64,000 nucleotides of DNA from Mucor racemosus (taxonomy: Eukaryota; Mucoromycota; Mucoromycetes; Mucorales; Mucoraceae). Below, one piece after another: positions 47,201-60,925 of the stretch. The DNA lies in assembly GCA_027405735.1 (NCBI GenBank), contig JAPEHQ010000003.1:3038001-3102000 (forward strand), written 5' to 3'. The notes below the pieces were generated by a model. That model searched no databases and was not told the origin of the DNA. It worked only from the letters and a program-made list of their open reading frames with translations. The translations under genes and the position numbers were made by a program. How positions within the stretch are numbered: the first letter of the stretch is position 1; every line of letters starts with the position of its first letter.

Positions 47201-50200
47201 TGAGTCCAATAATAGAAAAGGAGGCGGATCAACATGGCATGATAAATTACGAAATACATCTTCAAGACAATTAACTGTACCAACGTCTTCATCGACTCGA
47301 TTAGATATGATTGATGACGATAAATCATCAGAATGGCAAAATTATGCAGGATTTTTAGCAGCTTTAGGTGGTGTATGTTTAATGACAGAGGTTGCTTCAT
47401 CAGGGCCTTCTTCACCTTCATCTTCTGTTCGTTCTCGTCCAAACGATTCACCCAATTACAATAAGCATATTTCAGCCCCTATTGAATCGGCAACCATGGT
47501 AGATAAATTCATCATGGATATGGTAGATTTATTAGCTTGCGATAATTTAATTGTACGTGAATGGGTACGTGAGATCCTCGGTAATGATCTTTCTCCAGCA
47601 CTGTATCATATCATGTTTCGACATTTGGAAAATACATTGATGAAATGTTTTGGACCAGATAACAATGATCCAATTTGTAGTCCTCGCTATACATTATTTG
47701 TAGAACAAGCAATTTCAGTGCTCAAGCAGGTGCTTGATCGCCTTACCGAGAAAACAAACAATTTATTCACTGTAGATTTCAGTACACTTATCAGTCAATA
47801 TGCATTATATCTCAACAAACTTGGAACAAACCAACTTTCCATCAAGATCAAGATAAAAATGTGTCAACTAGTAGAAGTTTTGATGAGTAAAAAGGACAGC
47901 ATAACACTGAGACAAGAGTTTAGATTAAGAAACAAGCTATTGGAGATTATAGTAGAATGGACTAGTGAGTTCTCTTTGGTAAGCTTACTTGATTTACAGC
48001 AAGGATTTTACTGATTTTGTACATGTAATAGAAACCTGATAATGTATCTCAATATTCTAATTACGAAGCATCTCAAATGGAGAAATTACAAAATGATTTA
48101 GATATTGCATGTTTAAAGACAATTGTAGCTTTGCTTCATCATTTACCTCTTCAGCCTTCCGAACCTGTTGTAGAATCAGACGCTCTTGCTATAAAAAGTA
48201 GAATATTTTACAAGTATTTCACGTATTTCTTTAAATTACTGAATAGATGCCGTGTATATGAGGTATGTATTTGCATTGTAATATTATATTTATGTGTGCT
48301 GATCAATAAATATCTAGGTTGAAAATTCACTCACTCATGGGTACGACACGCAATTTAGAGTTGTGAGTTTAATTTTTGATTTTTGGTTTATGATTTTTGA
48401 TTTTTGATTTTAATGCAACATTTGCAATATGATAGGGCTCGGAATTGGCACCATTAAAGAATTATACCATCTTGGCATTGTCAAATTTACTTAGTGCTAA
48501 TGTGGATGCAGGGTTAAAATACTCATTTTCTATGGGTTATCACGAAGATACTCGTACGAGAACTGCATTTATGGAAATTTTAACAAACATTTTGAATCAA
48601 GGCACAGAATTTGAGACATTGGCCGAAACTGGAATGACAGATAGATATGAAAAGCTAATTGATGTAAGTTTTGTAATATCCAAAATGGTTTTCATATTGC
48701 TTATTTTCTCGAAATAGATGCTCGTTCAAGATGACTTGAAAATCGTGCTCTCCTTATGCGAAGTGTGTCCTTCTTCTGATATTGATGATGTTGCTAATGC
48801 ATTACTAGCATGTTTTGCATCAAGAAATAAGACCATGACTCTTTTGAAAGCTGTTATTGAAAGAGAAGTTGATACTACAGGTAAAAAAAAATGACCTATT
48901 CGATTATATTTATAACACAAAATTAATCATCTCTTCATCAGAAAATGAAACTGATCTATTTAGAAAGACCAGTGTTGCAACCCGTTTGCTTTCAGTGTAT
49001 GCTAAAAGTAACGGTGCTGATTACGTTCGATCCATTCTGTTGCCAGTTTTCCAAAAACTTTCTGAACGACCTCGAGAAGACAAATGTTTCGAGCTTGATC
49101 CATCAAAAATTGGGCCCGATGAAGATGTTAATAAGAATCGAAAAAATGTTATTGAGTCAACTGAAATGTTCCTAACCGCTATTTGTGGTTCTGTCAACGA
49201 TGCTCCTCGGTCTTTCCGAGAAATTTGCCATTACATCTTGACATCTGTACGAGAGCAATTTCCAGAAGCCAAATACACTGCTGTTGGTTCATTTATCTTT
49301 TTGCGATTCTTTTGTCCTGCCATTGTGTCCCCAGAAACTGAAGGTTTGATTAAAAACACTGCTTCAATTTCTCGTGAAATGCGACGAGGCTTCCTTATTG
49401 CTACAAAGGTTATTCAAAATCTTGCTAATAACGTTCTGTTTGGTGCAAAAGAAACTTACATGATTGTCTTGAATGACTTTTTAACAAATAACATTTACAA
49501 AGTAGCTAGCTTTTTGAGAGAAATTTCAAAGCTTCCAGCTGAAAATGTAACGGAAGAAGTTTCTGAGGTACCTCAAATGAATGAAAAATCCTATGCTATG
49601 CTTCATCATGTCCTTGCTGATAATATCGAACGAATTTCTCGTGATGTTGCTTCACGACATCTGGGAGGAGATCAAGATCAAGACTCTGTTGGCGTTTGGA
49701 AACGAGATTTTGATAGATTTACGAATCTGTTGGCTCAATTGGGACGCCCACCTGAGATAACTCAAAAGGAATCTGTTGGCTCTCGAAGCTATGTATACGC
49801 TGCATCAAATCAACTGTACGCTGATTTTATGCGCCGTAATAGTCATAGAAGCGTAGAGGTTATTGTATCAAAAAACATTTTCTATGAAGGAGGTGTGTCC
49901 AAAGCGGGTCGGCCTGTATTTTACCTCATCATGAGACATATTATTGCCGATAATATTGATTTTGAACTATTAATTTACCACGTACTTCAAACATTGGAAC
50001 GTGCATCAAACCGTCATTATGAATTATTGATTGATTTGACTCGATTCTGTCGTTTGAATGAAGTTCCTGGTCAATGGGTTCATCAATTATTGCAGATTTT
50101 GAGTGTAGATAAATCTGATAATATTGCTGTCTGCCATATATTTAATCCGAATACTTATTTGAGAACATCTATCAAGAAATTAGCAAGACCTTTATCGCAT

Positions 50201-53200
50201 AAATTCACTAAAAGAGTTCTATTTGCTGTTACACTTGCTGAATTACATGAACATATACTTCCAACAGAGATTCGATTACCTAAATCTACTAGTAAGTTTT
50301 ATATATATATATATTCATTATGAAAACTGATTGATTTCTTGTGATTTATAGTTGGTTTGGAAACTGATCCCAGTGCTGTATTTTTCCCTGTAAATAAGGT
50401 TCTTAAATATACAACTCACATTCCTGTCACCGTAAAGGTCAGTGCTGAATATGTTCAGATCATGACAGTTCGAAAACAAGAGATCTTTTATGGCCTTAAT
50501 GCTATAACAAATGATATTTGCCATATTTCTGAAATCGAGGATATAGCTACAGCACATCATGAGCGAAACACCTCTGATTCATCGCAAGAATTTAGTTATA
50601 AATGTACTCGAGAAAACATCGTATTGACCTTTAATTCACCCAAGAAAGAAGCCATTATCAATGTGAGTTAGCTGTATATTATAGGTTAATGCTTGATCTA
50701 ATGTCCTTTTTATATAGACAATCCGCCATAGTAAACGTCGTTACGAAACGTCCAGACCTACAAATATTTCTGAGCGTATAATTCAGCCAAATGATGTCCC
50801 CGGAAGACTTCTAAATATGGCTTTGCTGAATCTAGGAAGTGATGATCCTAATTTGAGATTATCATCATACAATCTACTTTATGCCCTGAGTAGAGTATTC
50901 AATTTTGATGTGGGAAAGCAATTATTAGATGCTAAAGGTATTTGTTTCAAGTGTAATTTCATTTGGGTTGATGAAATAACCATAAATTTGCATTAGATCT
51001 ATGTCTTCCTGCTAATAGCACCGAGTTTATTGTTAATATCAGTGAGAAAATTGCAGCTACAGAACCATCTCTAACCATTGAATTCTTGAATGAGTGTGTA
51101 TTGGGTTATGGGAAATCAGAGCAAGGTTTACGCTATCTTTGTCTGCTATATATGATCCCTTGGCTTCCTAATTTATCTCTTTACTGCGGAAAATCTCCTC
51201 AAGATACAGTTAAAACCAAAGAATTATTGCGATTACTCATTGACCTGACATTGACAGGAGAAATGTCTAAACTTATTCAAGCCAAAATTTGGAAGACGAT
51301 TGCTAAAGTGGATGACATTTTAAATCTTGTTATTGATACGTTTATACAGGTTTCAAATGAACATGGTATTGGATCAATGCAAGCTGAAGTTCTCGCAGAT
51401 ACTTTAGTCACCCTATCAAATGTCACTGTACGATCCAAGTTAACTTCATATCTACGTAAAATTATTCATTGCACATCATTTAAACCTACAAGGTCACTCA
51501 TAGATCATCCTTCTTGGCCTGAAATTGCAATTCTCGTTCGTTTCGTCTTGATGCTTTCTTTCAATAACAGAGGTCCTGTCAAACGCATGGTTCCAGAGTT
51601 ATTCCATATTGTTTCTCTAATTGCTGGTGTAGGGTGCACAGTGGTTCGTGCCTCCGTGCATGGAGTGGTTGTCAATATGATTCAATCTTTATGTACTTCC
51701 ATGCCTCTATCGGCTGCTAATGTAAAGAAGCTTCAAATGTTATTAATTGAATTATCCGAATCCAAATCTCGTCTCTTGTTTGGTCTTAATAGATCAAATG
51801 CAAATGCTTTTACGATTACACCAGATACTCTGAATGATACTATTGAACCTATTTCTCTTCTTTCTTTGGAAACTATTGTTAGTAAATTATCAGAGGTTAT
51901 TAATTATGCTGCTCCGACTACAGGTAAGAAAATCTCGCATGTTCACTGCTGATTCTAAACTAAACCCGTCAATTAGATGTTGCCAATTTTTGGAGAGCAC
52001 GATGGATGAGTTTGGTAGCAAACACAGCATTTCAGTTCAATCCTGCTGTTCAACCAAGAGCATTCATTGTTTTAGGATATTTGGGCCGTGAAGAGATTGA
52101 TGATGATTTATTGTACCAAATCTTGGTTGCCTTGCGAGGAGCACTTGCCATATTCAATGATTCTGATCCTTATTTAGTTACTAGTATTATGATGTGCCTA
52201 AAAAATGTCGTTGAAAGTCTTCCTGGTGACTCAAGATATTTACTGCAGCTATTCTGGGTAGCAGTTGCATTAGTAGAGATAAACACTGGCCCTACATTTG
52301 CCATGGCAATTGAACTTTCGCAGGCTGTTATTCGTGCATTAGATTCCAATGGTTTCTTTTCTGAAGATACTATGATTGATGTCTTATTAGCTGCTCGCGA
52401 ACCTATCGCCGATGTAGCTCGTCAGTTGGATAATTTGTGTGGTGTTAACTTTGATTCTCACTTTTCCTTTGCAATTGCTGGTATCTTTATGAAAGGACTA
52501 CGATACAACGATGTCAAAGATGCCATTTATCACGGTTTGCATACATTTTTAGATATTGAAAGAAAGCAGTTTCCTAGTGATGGATTATCAGAGGAAAGTA
52601 GTGTTATTGAATCATCAACGCTTGGTTATGTTACTGGCTTATTACCGCTTGCTTCCAAAAATGATACTGTTAAGGATTTGTTGAAGATTGCTGGTTTAAC
52701 AGAAACAGATGTTGACAGCCATGTAATCAACGGAAGAGCATATGCTGGAATTTTTGATAAACTTGACATTCCTGATAATACTACTGCTTTGCTTTTAATC
52801 TCATTACTTTCCAACATGTTGAATGCAGCAGACAATGAATCTGAAAGATTGTTTATATATGGATTACTATCAGAAGCAGCAATTGCTATTCCTGAAGTAT
52901 TTTCTCTAGTGTAAGCTGATTATTACAATAATGTGTCTGAGAATTTTATTAACGTTTAATTTATAGTTATGAATCTCTGTTACCAAAAATGAACCAGATT
53001 GTTATTAGCAGCCAAACACAACCCATTATTGAGTCTGTTAAATCAATCCTACTAACTGCATGTTCAGATCCTGTATTTAATGACTATAAAAACAAACCCT
53101 CCCAAAGAGTTTTATTGGATCAACTTGGGTTTTCTGCTTTAGGAGATCCTACATTTGGTGCTTCCTCCTCTAATATCTTTCAAAATGCAAAACTTGCTAG

Positions 53201-53228
53201 TGAATTAATGGAGCGCATCATTTCTTAA
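44215..53228 (+). CDS. Neurofibromin/Ira-type Ras GTPase-activating protein
   Basis: About 2,650 residues in roughly 17 exons: 44,215-44,268; 44,327-44,388; 44,565-44,647; 44,710-45,340; 45,402-45,697; 45,750-46,415; 46,473-47,978; 48,032-48,262; 48,318-48,362; 48,436-48,663; 48,718-48,880; 48,942-50,291; 50,352-50,662; 50,718-50,937; 50,997-51,923; 51,977-52,910; 52,967-53,228. All are phase-consistent except exon 2 to 3. The N-terminus matches neurofibromin (ALIELSKYRLSTI, SQLFLLKILSACMQHHW). The GAP domain (about 1,240-1,510) has the arginine finger in ETDLFRKTS and the GSFIFLRFFCPAIVSP motif. A Sec14-like domain (about 1,600-1,750), a PH-like module (about 1,785-1,880) and the helical C-terminal region follow. 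It should turn off Ras and thereby restrain cAMP/PKA signalling. Confidence 0.93.
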
Positions 53229-53239
53229 TTATTTTAATA

Positions 53240-53734
53240 TTTAATATCACCACAATAAATTTCTTATTTTTAAACTATAAATATATTATTCGCAGTGATA
53301 AACCATCAATCACCCTTTCATTTCAAGATGTTCAGTATTATTGTAAAATTTACAGCCAAAAATGTAGAAATTGCCTCTTCTCCTCCTCTTTCAAGAGTAA
53401 AGCACTTTATGTCAACATTATACTATTCCGCTTCATGCTTTTGTAGTAGTACATCAATAATAAATGAGTGGTAGAGGGGCGTAAGTTTTAAAGTTGCAAA
53501 AAATTGACATACTTTTGATTCCTGGAATTACATTCTCCAGCACTGTAGAACTCCTAAACATTAATTAGTTAATCAATAAAAAAAAGCTAATGGATATTTT
53601 TGACTTGGTGTAGCACTTTTGGTGAAAATTACACTATAATTGACGAACGTTATTTGCTTGCTCTCATACACTGGAAAATGTTACGTTCTATAGGTTAAAA
53701 TGGATTTTGATATTTTTTTAAAATCAAATTTTCG
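53240..53734. other. Spacer between the RasGAP gene and repeat copy C
   Basis: AT-rich with a few GC-richer patches. No gene or repeat was recognised. Presumably it holds the RasGAP 3' UTR. Confidence 0.4.
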
Positions 53735-56700
53735 TAGCTTTCCATCTTCAAAATCAGAGCGTGTCTTCATTTCTATAACTAATTATATATTAAACACTTC
53801 TTAGGATATACCCTATACATTACTAAATAGATATAAATTGGTCGCATTATACTACCTATTCCTATTTTTATTTTATATCTCACGAAAGACTCAAAAACGC
53901 GTAAAATTCACTGCTTTTTCCTTAAAAACTGGGTCTCATTTTTCATCCCTGCCCTACTTTTTTTTCACTAAATAACACCAAGAAAAAATTATATGCCAAT
54001 GTACCTGAGATGTTCAGCTTTAATTCAAAAACAAGTATCCGGAAATATCCTATTTTTTGCAGTTGGTATTAATTTTTCAGTGCTAATGTTTCAGATTTTT
54101 TACGCGTATTTCACTGCTAAAGGATTGAAAACTTTGAGACTTCATATCTCTAGAAAAAATTAAGCTATACTAACACTTTCTAATAATTAAACTTACTTGT
54201 TTTAAAGTGCTCTATAGCATATTTTAATACAAAAAAATTCTGAGCACTTTTATTTTTTTTTTCATTTTTTTTGGCATTTCTATGGTAGGTTTCAAAATAT
54301 TGGCTAAATTGAGCAACATTTTTTTTGCATTCATGTCATTAAGCTCGTTGAGCTTTCTCGGATCCAATTTAGTTTTTTCTTAAAATATTAATTTTTTGTG
54401 GAGATATCCTTAAAAATGTGTACAAAAGGATACCTTCATTTCTGGTTTCCATTTTCCCCTTGTATACCCTCATCCCAAATTCTGAAACTGAAAAAAAAAT
54501 TGCACAAAAATCTCGTTTTCTCTACCAAAAATGCAGCTAAAACATTTTACAATAGCTTGATCGATAGATAATACTTATGTGCATTATTTAAATTAGTTAT
54601 ATTTTAAGTATGCTAATAAAAAGTGATGTGTATCTTCAAAAAACCTCCAAAATTTCAATTGCATTTTACGCAAAATTTGATGTGGAATGTTTTTTTGATT
54701 TTTGTTTAGATGTATGTAGAATTTAAAATTATACAAAAGCCATTTAATACTCTAGGTCAACTTACTTTGCAGTTCTTGAGCCATTAAACGATTTTGTTTT
54801 TTTCATCATTTTTCGATCATTTTTTGCAAAAAAAACTTGAGACTCAGTCAGCATAAACTGTAAGCTGTAGTGTGAACTATTATTTTAATTATCTTGACGA
54901 AGAATCAATATTTTTTGCTGAAACAAAAAATGCAGAGTAGCAACCAATTAGACCTATATTGTGAATACAGAAATTAAGCCCTGGTGGATTATGAGTTTTA
55001 CGTTTTACAAACAATAAACTATTATTTACAATTGCAGAAAACAAAAAAAAATCCCATTCTTGTGAATAATTGATCCAATTAATCTTCAACTTTACATTAT
55101 GGTGGATTTAAATATATCTTGCATAAAAGTTTATATTTCTACTTTCACAAATGACTGTGAATCGAGAAAACCATCAGCAAAACGTGATATTTCTGTTGAA
55201 TAAAACTACCTGTTGTGTCTTGTATTTTCATTTTTCGTAAATAATACTTAAAAATGAATACAATTAAAGGAGAATGAGTAATGAATAATGAACCAATTTT
55301 TCAACTGTATGATAAAACAAGATGTCGTTTATTTAGATATAAAAGTATGGCCTTTTATATTGATTTGACATTGATATCCTGAGATGTAATTTAAGGCACT
55401 ATTGAACCATTGGAAATGTTTGATAGTAGTCTATGGATGGAAATGGATCAATCATAATTTAATCATGCTTGCAGAGCTTATGAGTTGCCTTGTTTCAATG
55501 CTGCGCTAAACGTGCTTGGATGTTGATCTAATAGCTAGTTGATTAATTAACCACTGGGATGAAATAATATGGTGTCATAATTGAAATCCAAGCGTTGTTT
55601 TTGCTAATTGCTGGATAAACTTAGTACGCTAGGAGTTTCTTATATCTGATATCAAGATTTTTCACTTCAATACATGCCGTAGTCAATAAATTGTAAGATC
55701 TATTAATACTGTAAACGGTGATAACTTATGGTACTTGGTGGCATACAACAACATGCACTGATGATAAATAATAAATTGAAGGAAGCCTGTACATACCTTT
55801 AGGCATTATTCTCAAGTTTTTACATATAAAGTGTTTCTTGAGTGAAGAATGATATGCCTTAAATAGTATTGTTCATGCAGTAATAATTATCCTAAAGTCC
55901 TTTTTTAAGGATAAGTTAAAGTTGGTGACAAACCAATTTTTAACTAATGAAGACTGAAGCAGAAACGGAACTGATAGAAATCCAAATATAATTAAGGATG
56001 TTATTCGCTGAGCTTTTTTTAAGTCTTTCTGAAAAATGACTAAAAATATTCCATTATGTATGCCTTTATGCTACAATTAGTAATACTCTATTTGTTACTT
56101 ACTGGATGAAAACCAAAATCAAAATATGCAGACAGTAGTAGGCTTACAATACAGTTTATATTATTAAATTATTGCGTGCAAAATGTGTATATTTTTGTAA
56201 AATCTCTTGTGCTTGTAAAATAAGATATTCATAAAGAAAATGGATTTCCGAAATAGCACTTAAAATACTAAAATAGAGAAAAGAAGACAATAGTTGATAG
56301 TCTTTTGAAAGATGTGCATAAAAACGTAAAACGAAAAAAAAGGCGAGCACTACGGCCGCACTATTATGCTTCTCATGGGCATAATGATCTGCACAGACGG
56401 GAAGAATAAAACATTTTGTGCAGATCAGGCAGCCCAGATGAGTAGAGCAATGAGATCATGGTTTTTTAATCAATTTATTAAAGTATATCAATCATAATAT
56501 AATTAATAGCGAAGATGATTTGAATGGTTTAAAACAGATGTGAGTATCTCTGATTCAACAGAATTGCCTTATTGGCGAGATATATCAATTTGAAATTTGG
56601 GGTTTGAAAAGTTCTGCCCATGTTCTTTATTCGGGGTCCAAATGGGAACAACGACAACAACCTGTTTGGTAACACTAAAAGTATTTATGCCTTTGTGAAT

Positions 56701-57249
56701 CCCTGTTTGTAACACACAAAATCGTTGTACTTTCCTACTACTCTTTCGACATCTCTTTTATTTACGTTTAAAACTACAATAAAAAGACTAATATTTTTTT
56801 AAAAACTGAAATCAAGTAGCAGGTACAGGTACATGTTTTTCCTATTGTTTATTTGGAAATAAATTATTAACTGTTAATGTTAGGGCACGTTATAATATCT
56901 TTCTCGAACAAAAAAAGCATCCAGGACTTACTCATTTTGTTCCATTATCTACGTTATAATCAATGCTTTTTTGGTCTAAAGTCGATGCCTACCTGGAGAA
57001 AAACTGATGAATATAAAAATACTATGTATAGTATTGACTTGATTTGAATGAATGAATAAACTCATGTTAGTCTATTTAGTTTCTAAAAAGCATTTGTTTC
57101 CATTTTGTGGCCAATAACAGCTAAGAAGAGGAAAACAAGATGTTGTCTTGTATATCACTACATCACTACCAACTATCAAGGATAAACCATGATTATTACT
57201 TATTAGCTTGTTATTAATAATTGATTTTACTAATAAATCAATTTTTATA

Positions 57250-57366
57250 GGTCAAAAGTAAGTTTGTTCTGGTAAAGAATTGAATAAATTGGCTTGGGAC
57301 AAAGAGGGTAAAAAGGTGGCAATACGTTCCAGTGATGGCCATGTTTATGTTTATGATATTGGATAG
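57250..57366 (+). pseudogene. Dynein intermediate chain-like exon fragment (copy C)
   Basis: Reads LNKLAWDKEGKKVAI then SSDGHVYVYDIG, with a stop codon three codons into the exon and another directly after DIG, where the donor has mutated. Same exon as at 37,520-37,635. Confidence 0.55.
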
Positions 57367-58321
57367 ATAAGACTAGAACTTAATGTAAATCGCCTCTAGC
57401 GCATTAATTATCAAGTAAGAAGGCTATATTACCATCAAATAAACTACCATAAAATATTAATATTTATAAAGATTTACAGTAATAAGCTTGAATCAAGTGG
57501 ATACAGCATCATAAATCCTTGAAAAAATTCTCCAGTACTATAAAATCTCTTATTTTTAAGACTCACAAAGCTTATAAGCGGAATATTAATTTCAAAAATT
57601 TTCTTGTCCAGATCATCAATTTTGACATTTTTTAATTTTTTTTTTCTGATTTTGCAAATCTAGAGTTAATTATAATACCAATTACAAAAATAAAAAATAT
57701 ACACATATACAGAATTTAGCGCTTTATTTGGTCAATAAAAAATAACAAACATTTTTATTGCAAAATATTACATGAAAATCCTTTAACCAAAAATCCGTTT
57801 TTGGGCCAAAAGTGCAAATTTTCATTACTTAATATTTAATATTAAGCTTTTATAAAATGCGTATTAGCTATAGCTACAATTTTCTCTCACAATGTAGTAT
57901 ATTTAAACGTTGATTTTGGTGTCAAAATTTGATTTTTCTGTTTTTTGATCAAAATCATGAGCGTTGGTAAGGATAAAATGAGTCCCGCAAAATGTCCGCT
58001 ACAAAAACTGAATTTTCAGATCGTACGTGGTTAAATATAAGAAAAGTTTAAAAAAACCGCTTTTTTATTTGAAACTTCGATATATACCATAGTATAAGAG
58101 ACTTAGCCGTTCAATCTTGCTCTGCTCAATTACGGTGTCGCTCTACGGGCTCTCTTCTGCAATTTTGTAATGGATGTATGATATGACAGACAATTTTTCT
58201 GGTAGAAAAATACATGTTTGTATGATAAAAGATATTGCCTATTATTTTGTGTCGAAGTCCCGGAAGTCCCCTACACTATTAGAACCCAGTATGTTAATAA
58301 GCTCACTTATTTGAGAAACAA

Positions 58322-58347
58322 CCGTAAATAAGTGCACTTATTTACGG
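58322..58347. promoter_or_regulatory. Perfect 26-base palindrome in the Crypton left end
   Basis: Two 13-base arms (CCGTAAATAAGTG and its complement) meet with no spacer. A weaker hairpin with the same AATAAG/CTTATT stem lies at about 58,295. Possibly a recombinase binding site or transcription-end structure. Confidence 0.5.
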
Positions 58348-58565
58348 ATCAAGTCCCCGGGGAAAAAATAATAAATTTATGTCAATTCAATCATGGCAAG
58401 ATCGACTTCATTTTGTAAAATGTTATGCTTAGACTTCAATATGATATTATGATACTTGTTGTATTTACAGTAAATTGAATGATGTTTATTTATTGAATAT
58501 ATATGTATATATATAGAAATAATAATAAAATATAAAGAAATGCAAAGAAAGAATAGAAAAAGCTA

Positions 58566-60925
58566 TTACAATGAGCCATCATTGACTCCAAAGATTTCAA
58601 TTTTGTTATTCGCCAACCAATGCAACGAGTATCCTTTCTGTGATCTTCTTCGTTCTGCAATATTTACTGCAGTTTCTAAACTAATGTTCCTTTTCATGGC
58701 GTAATCCTCGATTGTCTTGATGATAAGTTTTCTTCTATTGAAAAACTTCTTTTCCTTCTCTGCTCGTCTCCATCTTGTTCCAAACTTTTCTTCCAAATCT
58801 TGTACCGCATATCCACCGCACAAACCATGTTTCCACTCTCTCCACAAGTCTTTGATGGACACAATTCCTCGACTCATTTGGTAATGTGGTACCTTTTCTG
58901 TAACTTCAAGAGAATTTGATGATGATGAGAATAATGTTGGTGGTGGTGAATTGGAATTTGACATCAAGTTTTGTTGTGGTTTTGTGGTTGCTGAAATGTG
59001 AGATTGGCCATTTTGTAAATCTGGTAAGTTCACACTGAGGTTTATACTTGCTTGACCTGTAATTAGACGGGTTATATAATTATTAGTTGTTTCTTGAGTA
59101 GTGAGATGATCATTCAATTTTGAAGAAAGGTCATTATGCATTATGCGTATCTTTTCCTCTAAAATTGGAACACAACGTTGGAGCAAAATGTTTGCAGGGT
59201 CATTGTTATCTCTCATGATCACTGCCATGCGTCTTTGAAGAAGATTTATTAGTTTATACTATATAAAACACAAACAAGTGCTTACTCTTTATATTCTAAA
59301 AACATAGGATTAGAAAACAATTCATTTTGCCATAATGGATGATTGGGGAATTTCTCCATCATCACAATTGAATCTTGAATAATAATTTTTCTCAACATAA
59401 AAAACAGTTGAAAGTAAGCTTTTGCAGCCACGGTAACTTCCATAGGGTCACCATTATTCTTACCAACATTCTTAGCTAGTAATCGATCGTTCCATTCATC
59501 CAGTAGAGGAAAAACCAACTTGGTCAAATCTTCAGGAGGATCCAGTGAGGCCCTGGGAATGTAAAATTGTCCTTGCTGAATAGTAAAACCCGCCATTGCT
59601 TGCATTGCTTCCCTGGGCAAACCAGTAAGGTAAGCACCATTCATTGCTGTGTTATTCCAACGACCGAGACGACGAATTTGGTCTTCGTGAACGCCAGCAA
59701 GATCAGCCATCCTCGCAGAAGAGCCACGGTTTATATGTGTTTTTGTTTTAGAGAAAATTTTTGCTCCATCTAATCCTCTTATAACGGCATCACGATGGCT
59801 GTTGTAGCTCCAGATTTTCTTTAAATCCTGGTTATCAGATTTAAAAAGCTTTATAAAATACCAATTATGAGAAGTAGTGAAGTCGGGAAACGGCTCATTC
59901 TCAACATGAAAACGCCAAAACAAATATAGGCCAAGAGACATTATAGGGCAAATTTCAACGCGAGTATTACGGATGCAGCCACCAAGTTCCAAGCGGCTAT
60001 TTTTGTTTGTTTTTTCCTGTCTCAACACCATCACCAGAGCAGGACATTCTATGTCAGGCCTGATACTCTCATTATCTAAATTAACTGTTTGAAAATCTGT
60101 CAATTCAGCATGCCTGATAGATTGTCCTCGTAGTAGAAAATAATGGGAGAAAAGAAATGCGGCAGCATCTTTCAAGTTTTCTCCATGATTTTTTTGGCTA
60201 TTTAAATAGAACTGTATGACATTTGCTACTTGATCTAATGAAGTATAACCATCGGCAAGTGTTCCTTCTCCACGATTTTTGCAATTAGATCTCTTGGTCT
60301 GGAATTCTCGTTCTTTAGCACTTTTCAATACGCTTGCAATTACTTTTCTTGGATTTTTATTACAATTTATTTTCTTTATAACTTGTGTCTTGTATAGATC
60401 TGTAATTGCTGCTATGTATTGTTCGACAGTTGAAAATTTGATTCTTTGAGCTGCTTTTGTTTTCGTTTCTTTGTGAGAGAAACGATTTAAAACCTGGGAT
60501 AATAAGGGCGCACAAGACAGTTAGTATCAAAAGCTAAATTCATTAGCAATGTTTTTTGCTTTTACCTCCTTGTGTAGAAAATAATTTAATTTTTCCCCAG
60601 AAACAATTCCGCTTTGCAATTTATCTTCATGTACAAAGGTTTTCTCTGCCCATGTAAGAAACTCTTTAGCTTTCGCTGAATATGCTTTTTTAGTGTTTAT
60701 GGGTCTATTATCTTGAGCTTGTTCAGCAGTAATTTCAAGACTCCTTGCCATGTCATATATTACATTGGAACCATCATTTTGGTTGCTGTCAACCATATCA
60801 GTATTGACCGTATCAGTATCATTAGTGACAATCATATTGATCATATCAATATCATTATCAATCAAGGTAGAAGATGAAGCGGACATTCTACTATCAATAG
60901 ATGCAGTTGCAGTTTTCTTAGTCAT
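58566..60925 (-). CDS. Crypton tyrosine recombinase with GCR1_C DNA-binding domain
   Basis: Three exons (60,925-60,566; 60,493-59,286; 59,232-58,566) join in phase to an uninterrupted 744-residue protein. Residues 1-120 are an acidic/polar tail followed by a core-binding-like helical segment (NTKKAYSAKAKEFLTWAEKT). The catalytic domain shows the tyrosine recombinase residues: R247 (IRHAELTDF), K281 (RQEKTNKN), H373-x-x-R376 (THINRGSSARM), W399 in LGRW and the nucleophile Y408 (NGAYLTGLP). Residues about 640-705 form a GCR1_C domain (HYQMSRGIVSIKDLWREWK, FFNRRKLIIKTI). No stop or frameshift was found, so the enzyme may be active. It would excise and insert the element that carries it. Confidence 0.92.

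Noticed and set aside
46672..47451. Minus-strand frames inside the RasGAP gene
   Set aside because: Antisense shadows of exon 7.
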